A DNA stretch of 64,000 nucleotides from contig VRUK01000002.1 in NCBI GenBank assembly GCA_019456195.1, positions 1 through 64,000 on the forward strand, in the 5' to 3' direction. The first letter of the stretch is position 1; the number at the start of each line of letters is the position of its first letter. This stretch comes from Planctomycetota bacterium. GTDB taxonomy: Bacteria; Planctomycetota; Phycisphaerae; Sedimentisphaerales; Anaerobacaceae. Shown piece after piece: positions 1-8,511 of the stretch. The translations under genes were made by a program, and so were the position numbers. The notes below the pieces were generated by a model. The model was not told the origin of the DNA, searched no databases, and was given only the letters and a program-made list of their open reading frames with translations.

Positions 1-1100
1 TGACTGCCGAGCTTGGCAAGCTGAGCATACTCGATATGCTGAAATACTTTGAAAAGCGTGGTGCGATGCGGGTCTCGGATTTGCATATCAAGGTCGATGC
101 TCCGCCTGCATATCGCATAGACGGCGACCTGGTAAAACTCAAAGGTCCCAAAGTGACACCTAAGATGGCCAAGCAGCTTCTCTATCCGCTTTTAAGTAAT
201 GAAAATTTGCGCAAACTCCGCCAACAATATAGTATTGACTGCTCTTATAGACTTGGCCAACTTCAGTTTCGAATCAACATCTTCAGGGAGAACGACGGTC
301 TGGCCGGGGCGATTCGGGCCTTGTCGCTGGATATACCGCCGGTTGAGGACATCGGTTTTCCAAATGATGTTTGGAAAGACATCATCAATCGGCGGCACGG
401 CCTTGTTCTTATGACCGGTATCACAGGCGCAGGAAAATCCACAACAATCGCTTCAATAATACACCGAATCAGTGAAAAAAGTGCCTGCCGGATTATGTCC
501 ATCGAGGATCCAATCGAATATATTTTCCCTCAGAAATATTCAATTACCTCCCAGCGTGAACTCGGAAGAGACGTCGAGTCATTTGGTGTTGGTCTGAAAG
601 AAATGCTGCGTCAGGACCCCGATATAATATTCGTTGGCGAGATGCGCGACGCAGAGACGATATCCATGACCCTTATGGCCGCTGAGACGGGCCACCTTGT
701 TTTTTCCACACTGCATACGAGAGATGCGACCGGCACTATAACAAGAATATTGGACTACTTCCCCTCCGGCAGACAGTCCGAGGTGCGCAACCAGATGTCG
801 CTTGGGCTTGCTTATATTATATGTCAGAAGCTTGTGCCCAAAAAGGATGGAACCGGCAGAATCGTAGCGATGGAAATTCTCAACAACAACTACGCCTGTG
901 CCAATCTTATACGAACGGGCAAAGTCGAGCAGATTTATTCACAACTGCAGACAAAGACCCGAAACAGGCCCGATGAAAAAATGATGACGTTGGAAAGGCA
1001 TTTGGCGACGCTTGTAAAAGCGGACAAGATTGATCTGCTGGAGGCAAAAAAGTGGGCCAATGATCTCAAATGCTTTACTGATGCCATGCAGCGTGTTTGA
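1..1100 (+). CDS. pilT: PilT/PilU-type twitching-motility ATPase (5' end at window edge)
   Basis: Hexameric ATPase of the type IV pilus that drives pilus retraction at the inner-membrane base. Numbered from the ATG at 36, the Walker A loop (GITGAGKST) is near residues 128-136, the Walker B region (DPDIIFVGEMRD) near 194-205 and the His box (GHLVFSTLHT) near 219-228. The early SDLH motif and the APPAYRIDG stretch are typical of the PilT N-terminal domain. The frame stays open to the left edge and the ATG at 36 has no Shine-Dalgarno. The window begins TGACTGCC, so the true ATG probably begins one base before the window, giving an N-terminus of M-T-A-E-L-G-K-L. PilT and the accessory PilU are hard to separate by eye. 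No other pilus gene is in the window. Confidence 0.9.
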   Translation, partial: TAELGKLSILDMLKYFEKRGAMRVSDLHIKVDAPPAYRIDGDLVKLKGPKVTPKMAKQLLYPLLSNENLRKLRQQYSIDCSYRLGQLQFRINIFRENDGLAGAIRALSLDIPPVEDIGFPNDVWKDIINRRHGLVLMTGITGAGKSTTIASIIHRISEKSACRIMSIEDPIEYIFPQKYSITSQRELGRDVESFGVGLKEMLRQDPDIIFVGEMRDAETISMTLMAAETGHLVFSTLHTRDATGTITRILDYFPSGRQSEVRNQMSLGLAYIICQKLVPKKDGTGRIVAMEILNNNYACANLIRTGKVEQIYSQLQTKTRNRPDEKMMTLERHLATLVKADKIDLLEAKKWANDLKCFTDAMQRV

Positions 1101-1158
1101 GTTTGACGTGCATTTTTTGATGCGCATCGGATGAGAAATAAAATGCAGTAAGATTCAG

Positions 1159-2040
1159 ATGACAATCCAGTTTTTTTGTCCCAGTTGCAATGATATAATC
1201 GGTTTTCCCGATAAGCACGCCGGAAGACGCGCAAGATGTACCAGTTGCGGGCAGTTTTTTATAATTCCTTCCGAAAATTACAAAAAGCCGAAGAAAGTCA
1301 AACTTAGGGAAGAAAAAGGCGAGCCGCTGGGAGGTTTTTACCGTGCTGTGTTCGTTGATAACTGGAAGCTGTTTTTCGACTCTGAAAATGTTACTTCGCT
1401 GGCCTTTGTGATTGCCGTAGTATGCTTTAAGTTTTTTACGTCTGGTTCGCCCTGTTGTGCCTACGTAACATATTATGCTGTCTGGGGCTGGCTGTTCGGC
1501 TTTTATCTGAACATTATTTATGAGACGGCTTTTGAGATAGATAAGCTGCCCGAAATTAACCTCGGCACGAGCATTACCTTTTTGTGGTACATCATTAAGC
1601 CGCTTTTTCTTTTTTCGATTACTATGGCGGTGGTCCAGTTGCCATGCATTATCATGTACATAAAGCTCAAAGAACAGGGCTTGTCTTTCAATGATATTCT
1701 GCACTGCGAATTTGGTTTGCTGCATGTTCTTTTTATCTTTGGTTTGTTCCTGTTCCCGATAGCAATATTAACTACATCCGTCGGCCAGACTTTTACTATG
1801 TTCAGGCCCGATTATCTTCTTGGCCCGGTATTCAGGGCTTTTGTCCCTTATGCTGTAACGGTGCTTTTGCTTGTTGCTGCTGCACTTCTCGAAATGCGGA
1901 CAACTCAATTTGCCGGTGCGAACCTGCTAACGACAGCGGGCCATCTGGCGATGAATTTTGCCGTCCAGTTTATTGCGATATTTGCCATGCGCTCGATAGG
2001 CCTGTTCCACCGGCATTATAACTGCCACTTCGCCTGGTAA
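1159..2040 (+). CDS. Zinc-ribbon-tagged polytopic membrane protein, unknown function
   Basis: 293 residues. The N-terminus holds a short zinc ribbon with CPSC (Cys7/Cys10) and CTSC (Cys27/Cys30), the MJ0042-like tag seen on many planctomycete proteins. A lysine-rich linker (residues about 43-52) follows, then a membrane domain with about six hydrophobic segments, including ones near residues 80-92, 98-118, 148-170, 190-215, 230-245 and 262-280. No catalytic motif was recognised. It follows the pilT-like gene by 58 nt on the same strand and could be co-transcribed. The Shine-Dalgarno before the ATG is weak. The ribbon would face the cytoplasm if the protein inserts N-in; this is inferred. Coding status is supported by length and the clear domain structure. 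Confidence 0.75.
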   Translation: MTIQFFCPSCNDIIGFPDKHAGRRARCTSCGQFFIIPSENYKKPKKVKLREEKGEPLGGFYRAVFVDNWKLFFDSENVTSLAFVIAVVCFKFFTSGSPCCAYVTYYAVWGWLFGFYLNIIYETAFEIDKLPEINLGTSITFLWYIIKPLFLFSITMAVVQLPCIIMYIKLKEQGLSFNDILHCEFGLLHVLFIFGLFLFPIAILTTSVGQTFTMFRPDYLLGPVFRAFVPYAVTVLLLVAAALLEMRTTQFAGANLLTTAGHLAMNFAVQFIAIFAMRSIGLFHRHYNCHFAW

Positions 2041-2129
2041 TGCCCATCAGCCCGGTCTTTACGAGCCTGCCAAAGATGAATGCAGCTACCTCAAATATAA
2101 ATCCTTCAATCTCTTTTTTCTTTCTCACC

Positions 2130-2735
2130 TTACTTGGGAGATGTTTCTTGTTCGATAAGGCTTTTAAGCAGCCGTTCCAGAAGCTCCATGGGCAAGCCCA
2201 TCACATTTGTCAGGCTGCCATCGATTTTTTCGATAAATACATCGCCGTTTTCCTGTATGGCATAAGCGCCCGCCTTGTCATGCCAGGAGCCGCTTTCTAT
2301 GTGTTCAGCGATCTGCTCAGAGGTCAGTTTTTTCGGGTAAACGGTCGTTGTATCACTTTTGTTTATTTCGATACCGTCGCGCAATCTGACAATTGCAATA
2401 CCGGTAATCACCTTATGAGGTCTGCTGAAAAGCTTGTTGGTAATCTGCTCGGCATCCGTCCGGTCGGCCGGCTTGCCTATGATTTCACCCTCGAAATACG
2501 CAATGGTATCTGCTGCGATGACCAGGCAGTCGGGATGATATTCGGCGATATTTTTCGCCTTGGCCAAAGCCAGCCGTTCGGCATATTCACAGGGCTCAAC
2601 GTCCTTAGTGGAAAAGGCCGATTCATCGATATCCGGCCTGACAATCGTAAATTTATAGCCGGCTTCGGTTAATAACTGTTTTCGCCGGGGTGAAGCCGAT
2701 GCGAGAATAAAAGAGTATTTGGATTGTTTGGACAT
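2130..2735 (-). CDS. maf: Maf-family nucleoside triphosphate pyrophosphatase
   Basis: Hydrolyses non-canonical or modified nucleoside triphosphates to monophosphate and pyrophosphate in the cytoplasm, a housecleaning role. Family features are the N-terminal ILASASPRRKQLL loop, the DIDES segment, VIAADT, IIGKP and a C-terminal GLPMELL motif. The length of 201 residues matches Maf proteins. The next gene on the same strand (metallopeptidase-like lipoprotein, stop at 2751) lies 15 nt upstream of this start, so the two are likely one transcript with maf downstream. The plus-strand reading frame over the same DNA is a shadow. Confidence 0.93.
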   Translation of the reverse strand: MSKQSKYSFILASASPRRKQLLTEAGYKFTIVRPDIDESAFSTKDVEPCEYAERLALAKAKNIAEYHPDCLVIAADTIAYFEGEIIGKPADRTDAEQITNKLFSRPHKVITGIAIVRLRDGIEINKSDTTTVYPKKLTSEQIAEHIESGSWHDKAGAYAIQENGDVFIEKIDGSLTNVMGLPMELLERLLKSLIEQETSPK

Positions 2736-2750
2736 AAATAAATTGCTGCT

Positions 2751-3794
2751 TTAGTATTGGGTATTGATTATTTGCCTGCAGAAGGCAAGGTATTCTTTCT
2801 CGATTTGCTCAAAATTATCACCGACATAATCTTCAAATAATCCCCGGCCGACGATTCGATTCCAAAGAACGGTTTTCGGGACATTTCTGTCTGTTGCTAT
2901 TCTTTTGTTAACCTCGTCGAGCTCCCAATCTCCTGTTAGGCCGTCGAGGAGCAACCGGCGATAGACGCCCCGCCATCTTCCATACCCTGCTTCCTGCAAG
3001 AATCGCACTAATGCGTATGACTGGCTGTAAAAGGCCATCACGGCTTTGGTCTGGTTGGTGGCAAGCACATCACCGGGATTCATTGAAATTAATTCTTTGA
3101 GCGGTATCATTTTGTTTTTAGTAAGCGTTCTTTTAAGCCCGTCCAATCGATACATGTTCTCAGTCGGCTCGAAGTAAAACAGCCCGCCATCACTTCCGTG
3201 GGTTTCGAACAGCATTGCTATGCCTTCATCAAGCCAGCTCGGCAGGCGAAACTTAAAGCATCTGCCGTTGAACTGGTGCCATCCTTCGTGCCCCAAAGCT
3301 GAAAAAGTCCGCTCTATGCCGATATCATATACCACACAGGCACCTTTATGATAATAAGCACCGGCCTTTATTTTGCAAAATATTTCCGCCTGCTCACCGG
3401 CGAAGCTCTTCGTGAAGTTCTCCCACTGGCTTCGCTGGGCAAAAAGATAAATGGTAAATTTGGATTTTGTTTCGATGGATTCGGGCAACTGACTATTATA
3501 GGCCCGATAGGCAGACTCAATAAATCCGCTGATGCCTCGAAGTACGAAAGGCTCCAGAAGTGTTGTGAAAATCTCGTAGTGGGTGGTAGTCAATTTCAGC
3601 CCCGGTGCGTAACTATTATTCCAGACCTCGACGGATTTCAGGTCGTGCAGAGCCTGACCCTGCAAATACGCCGCCATCCCCGCACCAGTATCGAGCCGCT
3701 GAGTATTATTAATACCCTTAATCTCGATTTTATCGGTTCCGGAACATCCGGCCAGACTGATAATGACTATGAAAATTAGCGAGAACTTCCTCAC
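2751..3794 (-). CDS. Lipoprotein with HExxH metallopeptidase-like domain (DUF1570 type)
   Basis: About 347 residues if read from the GTG at 3794. That start gives a textbook lipoprotein signal (RKFSLIFIVIISLAGC, lipobox LAGC) and is preceded by GGAG about 10 nt upstream. An ATG 45 nt further upstream would place fifteen unlikely residues before the signal. The mature part contains HEGWH near residues 168-172, an HExxH zinc site, followed by WLDEGIAMLFE, where the downstream Glu fits a gluzincin-type third ligand. This resembles the DUF1570/peptidase-MA group of planctomycetes. A substrate cannot be told; it is probably anchored in the periplasm. It precedes maf on the same strand. Confidence 0.75.
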   Translation of the reverse strand: MRKFSLIFIVIISLAGCSGTDKIEIKGINNTQRLDTGAGMAAYLQGQALHDLKSVEVWNNSYAPGLKLTTTHYEIFTTLLEPFVLRGISGFIESAYRAYNSQLPESIETKSKFTIYLFAQRSQWENFTKSFAGEQAEIFCKIKAGAYYHKGACVVYDIGIERTFSALGHEGWHQFNGRCFKFRLPSWLDEGIAMLFETHGSDGGLFYFEPTENMYRLDGLKRTLTKNKMIPLKELISMNPGDVLATNQTKAVMAFYSQSYALVRFLQEAGYGRWRGVYRRLLLDGLTGDWELDEVNKRIATDRNVPKTVLWNRIVGRGLFEDYVGDNFEQIEKEYLAFCRQIINTQY

Positions 3795-4182
3795 TCCAAC
3801 CCTTTCTCCGAAGACCAGAAACTGTATTTTGACCGGCAATTGACTGCATTACCGGGATAAAGCCAAATCCAAGAAACATAGTTACAAAACCCTGAACTCC
3901 ATATTATTGTTAACATCGGCTGCAAATGATAAGGAATCCATTATAATTTGTCCACCCTGGTGTCATTTTTCGTCTAAACTGATGGCCGGCCCGATAAGGC
4001 AAATGCGAAACTTTCGGTAGTTTGGTGATGACAAGAGTCACTTGAAAACCAAGAATGAAAAAGTCAAAAGCAGTTGCTATTTCGCAATGGATTTGGTAAG
4101 CTAATTGTGCCTGGAGGCTTAGTTGTGTTTATTCCCGGTGTTTAGGGGAAATCCGGATTATTGTTTAAGATTGAGGTGTAAG
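3795..4182. other. Intergenic region between divergent genes
   Basis: About 390 nt between the minus-strand lipoprotein gene and the plus-strand glycine-zipper gene, so it must hold both promoters. A short inverted repeat GTGA-N8-TCAC lies near 4025-4041. The ATTATAAT-like stretch near 3950 could be a -10 element, but no matching -35 was found. An upstream in-frame start for the glycine-zipper gene exists at 4123 but is not preferred. No convincing gene or known RNA was seen. Confidence 0.4.
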
Positions 4183-4401
4183 ATGAAAAGTAGGTTAGTG
4201 ATAGTCCTTGTGTTAGTGTTTCTCTGTATCTGTTTGCCGCTTATGAACGGCTGTGCAAACAACGCCCAGACATGTGCCGCTATTGGTGGAGCCGGTGGTG
4301 TATTGATAGGAGCTGTTGCAGGCGGGGGCGGAGGAGCGATAGTTGGAGGGCTAATAGGGGCCGGCGGTGGCTATGTCGTGGGTAACGAAATGGACAAGTA
4401 A
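4183..4401 (+). CDS. Small glycine-zipper lipoprotein
   Basis: 72 residues. The N-terminus is a lipoprotein signal ending in LMNGC. The mature part is Gly/Ala-rich with a repeating small-residue pattern (AIGGAGGVLIGAVAGG, then GGLIGAGGGYVVG), typical of glycine-zipper outer-membrane lipoproteins such as the OsmB/SlyB-like group. The ATG at 4183 has GAGGTG 5 nt upstream. A longer in-frame start at 4123 would put non-signal residues first and is less likely. Such proteins may affect envelope permeability, but no specific role is claimed. Confidence 0.7.
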   Translation: MKSRLVIVLVLVFLCICLPLMNGCANNAQTCAAIGGAGGVLIGAVAGGGGGAIVGGLIGAGGGYVVGNEMDK

Positions 4402-4414
4402 CGAAAACGGCAAA

Positions 4415-4975
4415 CTATATATCTTTGAAATCCGCCCCGAATACACCGGCTGTGAACAGATAAACTTCTGTCTCCGGGTCTTTCCAGGCGTCGGGCGCAA
4501 GGCCCGCTTTGTGAGAGCAGCAATACGAAAGAAATTCCTCTTTGCTCCAGCCGGTCTCAGTGGCAACCTGAGGAAGGAAGCAGCCTGAAGCACGCCCTTG
4601 TTTTATATATATACCGTCAACGCCAAGCTGCAGATTTAACGGTTCACTTGTCTTGAGCAGCGGCGAGAGAACCGATATCTCGACATCCAGTTGGTCTAAT
4701 TCCCTGGCGCTTATCTGGTCGGCGAAAAAGCGCGGGTCGCTGGTGGCTGAGGCCTTTGCCATATCTTCCACTAATTCAATCAGGGGGCTGTCCGAGATGA
4801 AGTTGCCTATACAGCCCCGCAGTCGGCCATGATTTTTCAATGTTACAAAGCAACCGCAGTGGGCGTTCAATTCAGGGTCATCCGATTGGGGCGCTTTGGT
4901 CGGCTTTCCTTTGATTACAGCCTCAACGGTATCGTGTGCGACTTTCAGAAGAGTTTGTTTTTGTTTATCGTTCAT
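4415..4975 (-). CDS. AMMECR1-domain protein
   Basis: 186 residues covering one AMMECR1 domain. The hallmark CFVTLKNHGRLRGCIGNF segment (core LRGCIG) is near residues 42-59, and the later WSKEEFLSYCCSHKAG stretch is also typical. In many bacteria and archaea this domain occurs with a Memo-like protein and a radical SAM enzyme (AmmeMemoRadiSam system). Neither partner is in this window. The biochemical role is not established. It lies downstream of the VTT-domain gene on the same strand with a 41-nt gap. Confidence 0.88.
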   Translation of the reverse strand: MNDKQKQTLLKVAHDTVEAVIKGKPTKAPQSDDPELNAHCGCFVTLKNHGRLRGCIGNFISDSPLIELVEDMAKASATSDPRFFADQISARELDQLDVEISVLSPLLKTSEPLNLQLGVDGIYIKQGRASGCFLPQVATETGWSKEEFLSYCCSHKAGLAPDAWKDPETEVYLFTAGVFGADFKDI

Positions 4976-5016
4976 AATAAAAGCTCAATATTTAACCCCT
5001 GGTTCGACCAGGGCTC

Positions 5017-5691
5017 TTAATGCAGCCATTTAATCACAAGAAAACCACCGATTAATAGTACCGCGAAAGCGAGTGAAAGCAAATTGAAATACTTTTCGAC
5101 TAAGGGACGAATTTTTTCACCCTTCCAGCCCATCAGGCCTGCGACGATAAAAAATCTTGCGGAGCGGCTCACGGTCGAAGCGATCAGGAAGCCGGCAAAA
5201 CTGATCCTGGCAACACCGGCGGATATGGTACAGACCTTGTAGGGCAGTGGGGTAAAACCGCAGGTGAAGACTATCCAGAAGTCGTATTTCTCATACCAGC
5301 CCTGGAATTTAGTGAAGTTGGCTTCGGTCAGACCGATAGAACCGAGGTGGAGATAGACCCACTGGCTTATCATGGACCAGAGGAATATTCCGATGCAATA
5401 GCCCAGAATGCCGCCGAGGACAGATGCAATCGAGCAGGCGAGAGCGAAACGCAGCCATTTCTTCGGCGCCCCGAGCGTCAGTGGGGCGAGCAGGACGTCC
5501 GGCGGGACTGGGAAGAAACTGGACTCGGCAAAGCTCAGGCAAAATAGTACCGTCGGGCCGTGCTTCGTATCGGCGAAGTGAATGATCCAGTCGTACAACC
5601 GCCTGTGCCAGTGCCACCAGGTAACGGCTTTGTTGTTTGTTACAGATTGCTCATTACTCGTTTTATCAATTATTGCTTCATCGTTCGCCAC
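5017..5691 (-). CDS. VTT/DedA-family (YqaA-like) membrane protein
   Basis: 224 residues. After a polar N-terminal arm of about 35 residues comes a VTT-type membrane domain. It shows the FAESSFFPVPPDVLLAPL re-entrant motif near residues 54-71, then GGILGYCIG, then FTPLPYKVCTISAGV near 141-155, and a final hydrophobic helix. YqaA/DedA-like proteins are inner-membrane proteins; some DedA members act in lipid-carrier recycling, but the role of this subgroup is not fixed. The gene sits 24 nt downstream of the DUF6398 gene on the same strand. Confidence 0.85.
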   Translation of the reverse strand: MANDEAIIDKTSNEQSVTNNKAVTWWHWHRRLYDWIIHFADTKHGPTVLFCLSFAESSFFPVPPDVLLAPLTLGAPKKWLRFALACSIASVLGGILGYCIGIFLWSMISQWVYLHLGSIGLTEANFTKFQGWYEKYDFWIVFTCGFTPLPYKVCTISAGVARISFAGFLIASTVSRSARFFIVAGLMGWKGEKIRPLVEKYFNLLSLAFAVLLIGGFLVIKWLH

Positions 5692-5715
5692 TCAATATTC
5701 CTTAGTCTTTATTTC

Positions 5716-6354
5716 TTATTCCTCTAATTCCTCGAACAGATTGGGTACATTGTCTTTTGGCTTGGAAGCCTTGCTCTTACTGGAAGGAAATTCTATGATT
5801 TTTATATCCGGACCGGATTCTGATTCCGGTTTCTGCATATCAGCCGGAATGAAAGGTATCAGTCCCATTTCATACGCTTCTTGCTGTACATCCCGTGAGG
5901 CCGTTCGGATATCCATTATTAATCCATCGACATCAAACATCCAGACCAGCGGATTATCTATAAGCAGTTCGGGCAGACACCAATCCGGGTCCAATTGCAT
6001 CAGTTCGAACTTGTCACGGATGATTTTTGATTTCGCCGTCATTGTCCCTTTTGAAACGCCGAATCCCTCTGCCAGTTGTACCGATGTCATATGGGGGCTT
6101 TGTTTGGGATCATGCAAAAAATTGACCCAGCCGATGGCGTGAACTATTCCGCCTGCCCAGGCGGCCGGACTACTGCTGCTCAGTGGTAAATGTGTTCGGC
6201 AAATTTCACCTGCCATGTGCTCACAAAGCTCCCTATAGTTCTCATTGAGGTGAGCATCGCATAAGGCATCTATCAACTCCACAATTTGCTCAAAGAGCTG
6301 CCGATTTTTTTTTGGGACATGCATCTGTTCGGCTTTGCTTTTACTCTTTCTCAT
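5716..6354 (-). CDS. DUF6398 protein with helix-turn-helix-like segment
   Basis: About 212 residues from the ATG at 6354, preceded by AAAGGAG at a spacing of 7. The ATG seven codons upstream lacks such a site, so the shorter start is chosen. It matches the DUF6398 pattern: an aromatic/acidic N-terminal helix (QIVELIDALCDAHLNENYRELC), then WAGGIVHAIGWVNFL, then a helix-turn-helix-like FGVSKGTMTAKSKIIRD near residues 118-134. The C-terminal 70 residues are acidic and lysine-rich and look disordered. DNA binding is a guess from the HTH-like part; function is unknown. Confidence 0.7.
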   Translation of the reverse strand: MRKSKSKAEQMHVPKKNRQLFEQIVELIDALCDAHLNENYRELCEHMAGEICRTHLPLSSSSPAAWAGGIVHAIGWVNFLHDPKQSPHMTSVQLAEGFGVSKGTMTAKSKIIRDKFELMQLDPDWCLPELLIDNPLVWMFDVDGLIMDIRTASRDVQQEAYEMGLIPFIPADMQKPESESGPDIKIIEFPSSKSKASKPKDNVPNLFEELEE

Positions 6355-6714
6355 GTCAATCTCCTTTCTCTCCATAGCTCAACATAAGTCATCCTTATCA
6401 CAAGGCCTGCTTTGCACATTGTTTAATCTCAGCTTTTTTTCCTGTCCTTACTATCCGATCCCAATACTCAGCCTAAAAAAATCAAGTCATACCGTGCAGT
6501 ACGAGGTATAGCTTGTGATTCTGTTTTCCAGCTTGTATCCTGAGTTTGTAGTCTCTATTCTCCGTTTCATTTTGCTTGTAAATTTTGCGTAACGCAAGTT
6601 ACATATCATATACGATATACGAGATATTCCTGCTGCTTGTCGAGATACGTTTTCCTTTCAGACAATTTTCGTGTTCAGAATAAATCCAACCTGCTATAAT
6701 GTCAACGAGCAACT
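6355..6714. other. Intergenic region between divergent DUF6398 and ispE
   Basis: About 360 nt holding two divergent promoters. The DUF6398 Shine-Dalgarno lies at its left edge. The right end has a good extended -10 for ispE, listed separately. A short AT-rich near-repeat of the form CATATACGATATACGAGATA lies near 6607-6626. No coding potential or known RNA was recognised. Confidence 0.4.
6672..6700 (+). promoter_or_regulatory. Extended -10 promoter of ispE
   Basis: TGCTATAAT at 6692-6700 is an extended -10 element (TGnTATAAT). The -35 region 17 nt upstream (TGTTCA) is weak, as is usual for extended -10 promoters. A start about 7 nt after the -10 would leave a leader of only about 8 nt before the ispE ATG at 6715, and no Shine-Dalgarno is visible there. 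Confidence 0.5.
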
Positions 6715-7617
6715 ATGAATGACAAAGAACAATTTGAAAGCGTTGGCGAGGGATTATTGATAAGAGCGCCTGCCAAAATCAACTTAAGTCTGCTTGTAGT
6801 GAGGCAGCGCTGCGATGGTTTTCACGAATTAGAAACGATAATGGCCAAGGTCAACTGGTACGACGAAGTCCTCATCGAGCCGGGACAAAAAGCCGGTATC
6901 GAACTTGTCTGCCAAGGGCCGCACTGGGCGCCGACGGGAAAAGAAAATCTTGTCTATCGGGCGGCTGAATTATTGCTTAACAATTGCGGTCTGAAAACGG
7001 ATGTCAAAATCACTCTAACAAAAAATATTCCCGCCGGCTCAGGGCTCGGCTCGGCTAGCAGCGACGCGGCGGCGACCCTTATGGGGCTGAATAAATACCT
7101 TGATATACAACTTCCAAACAAACAGCTTGCCAAACCGGCATCACAGCTTGGCAGTGACGTAGTCTTCTTTTTGAATGGACCGCTGGCATTTTGTACAGGA
7201 AAAGGCGAAAAAATTAAAAAATTAGAAGAAAATTTCAACTTCCTGGTTCTTCTGGTGCTTCCAGGCATAAGTGTTTCTACTAAAAAGGTTTACGTTAATT
7301 ATGAGCACAGCCGCCCCCTTTATGAAAAGCTGAGTACCCAAATAAACGGCTATATGAAGAAAAACAGGATTGATTTAGTTGCGAAGATGTGCGCAAATAT
7401 GCTTGAGAAAAGCTGTTTTAGTTTGGTGAAAAGCCTTGCCGAACTGAAGTCGAAAGTTGAATTGTTAGGTATTGGGCCATGCTGTCTAAGCGGTAGTGGT
7501 TCAACAATGTTTTGTCTCATTGAGAGCGGGGATGAAGAGATAGCCAGGCAATATAAACACAAACTTGAAGAAAAGATTGGCTGCAAAAGCATTATCGCCA
7601 GTAACAATAGATGGTAA
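6715..7617 (+). CDS. ispE: 4-diphosphocytidyl-2-C-methyl-D-erythritol kinase
   Basis: GHMP kinase of the non-mevalonate (MEP) isoprenoid pathway; it phosphorylates CDP-methylerythritol at the 2-position. 300 residues, the usual size. Visible motifs are APAKINLSL near residue 19, the ATP loop [15 protein letters not shown] near 106-120, and the C-terminal GHMP motif [10 protein letters not shown] near 260. It is followed after 22 nt by spoVG, a pairing also known from Firmicutes. A polyprenyl synthase at 30.5 kb would use the isoprenoid products. Confidence 0.95.
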   Translation: MNDKEQFESVGEGLLIRAPAKINLSLLVVRQRCDGFHELETIMAKVNWYDEVLIEPGQKAGIELVCQGPHWAPTGKENLVYRAAELLLNNCGLKTDVKITLTKNIPAGSGLGSASSDAAATLMGLNKYLDIQLPNKQLAKPASQLGSDVVFFLNGPLAFCTGKGEKIKKLEENFNFLVLLVLPGISVSTKKVYVNYEHSRPLYEKLSTQINGYMKKNRIDLVAKMCANMLEKSCFSLVKSLAELKSKVELLGIGPCCLSGSGSTMFCLIESGDEEIARQYKHKLEEKIGCKSIIASNNRW

Positions 7618-7639
7618 ACTTTTTAGTGAGGCACAGAAA

Positions 7640-8080
7640 ATGAAAATCACTGAGGTCAGAGTCAAGTTGGTGAACAACAAAGATGACAGGCTGAAAGCTT
7701 TTTGCTCAATAACGATGGACAATGAGTTTGTGGTTCGCGACATCAAGATCATCGAAGGTACGAATGGCTACTTTGTTGCTATGCCATCCAGGAAAATGAG
7801 CGACCATTGTGAAAAGTGCGGAGGCAAAAACCATCTCAGGGCCAGGTACTGTAATAACTGCGGAGGTGCACTCCAGGATAACAGGGCCAAAAAGGATTTC
7901 AAAGGCAGAATGAAGCTGCACGCCGATATCGCCCATCCGATAAACGCCGAATGCAGAAAAAGAATTCAGGAAAGAGTTTCTTCCGCTTTCAAAGAAGAGA
8001 TGGAGAGATCAAAGCAGCCCGGCTACAAGCCTGTCGAACTGGATGAGCCGGACGATGATGTTCCTGAAATAGTCTCGTAG
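7640..8080 (+). CDS. spoVG: SpoVG-family protein with an inserted zinc ribbon
   Basis: SpoVG proteins are small nucleic-acid-binding regulators. The ATG at 7640 starts directly with the family N-terminus [10 protein letters not shown]; the longer frame from 7565 overlaps ispE and is rejected. The SpoVG fold is recognisable as [23 protein letters not shown], and later [15 protein letters not shown]. Between MPSRK and DIAHPIN, where ordinary SpoVG has a short loop, about 37 residues are inserted. They carry CEKC (Cys57/Cys60) and CNNC (Cys71/Cys74), a four-cysteine zinc ribbon. The tail is acidic. It is co-oriented with ispE and 22 nt from it. Confidence 0.88.
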   Translation: MKITEVRVKLVNNKDDRLKAFCSITMDNEFVVRDIKIIEGTNGYFVAMPSRKMSDHCEKCGGKNHLRARYCNNCGGALQDNRAKKDFKGRMKLHADIAHPINAECRKRIQERVSSAFKEEMERSKQPGYKPVELDEPDDDVPEIVS

Positions 8081-8229
8081 TAAAAGGGAAAACCATTTTG
8101 CAGTAAATCGCGAAATCGGCCACTCATAAGACAGTAACACCAAATACAGACACACTGTCAAGAAGTCACCTCTTGAGATTCAATTACTCTCCGATTGCCT
8201 TATCAGGCCTCGTGCAAAGCACCCCCTCT

Positions 8230-8511
8230 TTAGGCGGTAAGGTCTTCGAGAACCTTATCGAGAGCGACATCCAGATATTCATTGAGTTCGTATTTGCCTT
8301 CTGTAAGCTGCTGTCGGACATTAAGAACTTTCTCTTTTCTTCCATCCGGCAGCGAAGCTATCTTTTTCAACACTTTGCCAATGGGAGTAGTGTTTAGGTT
8401 TTCAAGAATCTGCTCCATAATATAATCCTTATCCGGAGCAAGGCTTTCGTCGACAGTATCCACTTGGCGATTTTGGCCCTTAAAACGGCTGTTAGAATCG
8501 AAATCGGACAT
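8230..8511 (-). CDS. FlgM-like anti-sigma-28 factor (probable)
   Basis: 93 residues. The C-terminal half, RKEKVLNVRQQLTEGKYEL followed by NEYLDVALDKVLEDL, has the arrangement of FlgM C-terminal helices (R-x-E-K-V, then Q-x-x-x-G-x-Y, then a final amphipathic helix) that bind the flagellar sigma factor. The N-terminus is polar and probably disordered, also FlgM-like. AAGGT 7 nt upstream may serve as the ribosome-binding site. No other flagellar gene is in the window, so the assignment rests on the short motif alone. Confidence 0.55.
   Translation of the reverse strand: MSDFDSNSRFKGQNRQVDTVDESLAPDKDYIMEQILENLNTTPIGKVLKKIASLPDGRKEKVLNVRQQLTEGKYELNEYLDVALDKVLEDLTA

Noticed and set aside
3960-4110. 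Possible riboswitch-like leader (GGCAAA and GAAA strings) before the glycine-zipper gene
   Set aside because: The conserved GGGACGCAAAGC core of the c-di-GMP riboswitch is missing and the pairing pattern does not fit.
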